The translations under genes and the position numbers were made by a program. From NCBI GenBank assembly GCA_016711435.1, contig JADJSY010000002.1, positions 186,001-250,000 on the forward strand: a DNA stretch of 64,000 nucleotides, read 5' to 3'. Shown here piece after piece: positions 63,601-64,000 of the stretch; the first letter of the stretch is position 1; every line of letters begins with the position of its first letter. Origin of the DNA: Lewinellaceae bacterium. Lineage in GTDB: Bacteria > Bacteroidota > Bacteroidia > Chitinophagales > Saprospiraceae. The notes beneath the pieces were generated by a model. That model was not told where the DNA came from and searched no databases. It was given only the letters and a program-made list of their open reading frames with translations.

Positions 63601-64000
63601 CGCTACGGTCAATCTGCCGGACGTGATCGTCGAAGACGGGTGTTCCAGGATCAATAGTATACGGGCGGAAATAGAGATCGTTGACCCGGTTACACAGACC
63701 ATTATCAACACTGTTGTGCTGAACGGTACGCTAACTTCTTTCCCCGGCAATAACACCAATGACCGGGATACCCTGGCGGTGTTTGGTAATACGGCTTGCC
63801 TGCCGATTGGTACGCATATTGTGTCGTACATCGCCATTGATAATTGTGGTAACCAAAGTGCCTGCACTTTCGAGTTGCAAATCAACGACTATTCCCCACC
63901 AGTGGCTTCCTGCACGGAATTCACGGTGGTAGCCATCGGCATCGATGATCCGACGGATTGCTACGAACCCAGTGCCAACGGTTGCGACTTTGCCGGTGTG
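60647..64000 (+). CDS. Giant HYR / P-domain surface protein (5' part, runs off the window)
   Basis: The reading frame is open from ATG 60647 to the last base, 1118 codons, with the end beyond the window. A signal peptide (residues 1-26) is followed by a CUB-like beta domain (about 30-170). Repeated HYR-type units come next (for example DNTNPVLNCPGDVTLTLAPG near 275 and GPVISCPTEVQTTTDP near 963). A proprotein-convertase P-domain-like module lies near 655-780 (TRTFSIPVSGPAGATVTDVD, NLEIEIESPSGTIVKVC). These modules are typical of secreted Saprospiraceae adhesins that end in a type IX secretion signal, which here would lie downstream. It is probably an adhesin or matrix protein. Confidence 0.85.
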   Translation, partial: MKKSNFYKKQLMLAIASALVCIQIHAQTNVNMAANGTTAGSPFTINPPATCFFNFYDSGGPAGSYNSNANANVTFLPSNPATHRIQVSFTSYSVESDWDAFYIFNSDVVGTNMVPGPGPVNYNLFPAGHFPTTPGTITANTGLAAVGANANEALTFQLRSDAATQFSGWSAIVRQVPKDACALDAPGNLTANTGPGNTSCFANVTTELPEFAPVGCNTGYQLQYRINGGMATIVNNTGFTTISTPVGANVITWELVDPCGGGVISSDNQTITVTDNTNPVLNCPGDVTLTLAPGQCSVDYNYSVTCTDNCPFTASGSVAHPIDFNSAQAGVMFDVRNLGTTPMTITSFSPSLNAGTWQMEVYYTTIANSWQSNANNPAAWTLAGTRTVTSALPGAGTPITGFNIVLAPGQSKGIYLTSTSGAPLNYTEGNRQFDNGQLRVSSNPGAGKQYAFGATFNDRSYNGSVGYFSEVVSTPLQTGGLVTNSPYTVGETINSFYCEDAAGNEAICSFKVTVVPYPDPIDGILCNDLVNFSLGEGCLDELLPDQVLEGGPYSCYDNYLVELDKIPPYGNGPWVPALLGAADIGKTYRVRVTDQITLNKCYGDVKVFDNVPPELECNVLTVPANYPLLPTFSQVTEATIKFSVPNLPIFVTDFQTRTFSIPVSGPAGATVTDVDFATKISQDAFFGNLEIEIESPSGTIVKVCDQMTGCGASPIWARFDDEGANTMTCPALTTNQKVRIPNGIGSLSSFDGQPVNGNWIVRIADVNGGTDISKIEAADLFVRMTGNFSVGFPNGLTAPPLTALPNNRYLVPAGLLDECSDVTLSYTDMSTPQLCESGLTAIVLRTWQAVDVAGNTATCIQTINLLRPLVEDYMFPPNYDDFDEPSFSCVDGAYPTPQWIESQGFQGFPTVFGLPPGGLVTFQHMDAVTRLCDGSYNITRTWTASDNCSNTVVIHIQYIRVRDQTGPVISCPTEVQTTTDPFSCCATVNLPDVIVEDGCSRINSIRAEIEIVDPVTQTIINTVVLNGTLTSFPGNNTNDRDTLAVFGNTACLPIGTHIVSYIAIDNCGNQSACTFELQINDYSPPVASCTEFTVVAIGIDDPTDCYEPSANGCDFAGV

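Overview
The window comes from the chromosome of a Bacteroidota bacterium, most likely of the Saprospiraceae/Haliscomenobacter type. The evidence is a SusC-style TonB receptor with an N-terminal carboxypeptidase-regulatory-like domain, GldA/GldF gliding transporter genes, HYR/PKD/P-domain surface proteins, genes without Shine-Dalgarno sites, and promoter boxes of the TTTG-N19-TAnnTTTG kind. No rRNA, tRNA, CRISPR array or phage was seen. Genus is not determinable from the sequence alone.

Layout. 1-2.4 kb: a fasciclin lipoprotein and a nosF-nosY ABC pair, probably the end of a nitrous-oxide-reductase accessory cluster. 2.7-12.8 kb: a PA14-OmpA protein, then a molybdenum-cofactor island (MoeB-rhodanese on the minus strand; XdhC-like, moaA, moeA, moaC, a MobB-MobA fusion, moaD and moaE on the plus strand) with a frameshifted AT-rich hydrolase inserted in it. 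13-23.3 kb: class III adenylate cyclase, M1 peptidase, HupE/UreJ protein, DUF6702 protein, pirin, a frameshifted TolC-like protein and an M14 carboxypeptidase. 23.5-31.5 kb: a UvrD/AddA-like helicase, DUF1295 and DUF2177 membrane proteins, gldF, gldA and a DUF547 protein. 31.7-38.9 kb: TonB receptor, ECF sigma factor, an anti-sigma/TonB hybrid, a broken ribA, and an esterase coupled to a MarR regulator. 39.3-51.0 kb: surface lipoproteins, an SNF2 helicase, a DUF192 protein, a REP-associated transposase with its REPs, an orphan paaD, and frameshifted VWA and PKD proteins. 51.1-56.8 kb: two secreted HExxH proteases flanking a membrane protein whose C-terminus looks like an EAD11 conflict-system domain, then a fused E1 alpha/beta 2-oxoacid dehydrogenase. 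57.3-64 kb: a helical-repeat protein, small secreted or cysteine-motif proteins and the 5' part of a giant HYR/P-domain adhesin running off the window.

The most striking property is the intergenic DNA. At about 35 places (roughly one per 1.8 kb) the gaps are filled with imperfect tandem repeats, mostly of exactly 7 bases (9-10 in one family). They are usually arranged as two complementary arms around a core, giving very large hairpins. At least eleven sequence families of the arm exist, while core words such as GGGCGCTTCGCCTTTGGC, the palindromic CCGAGCGTGATGTCGG and TTTTTCAGGCCTGGAAT recur between families. The cassettes sit flush against genes, supply stop codons, add C-terminal tails, lie in frame inside moeA and interrupt ribA. 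I know of heptanucleotide repeats of this general kind in cyanobacteria, but not of this organised multi-family hairpin set, and this is my main candidate for something undescribed.

Six single-base frameshifts are apparent, most of them in short homopolymers. They suggest uncorrected long-read indels, so the frameshifted genes are marked as such rather than as proven pseudogenes.
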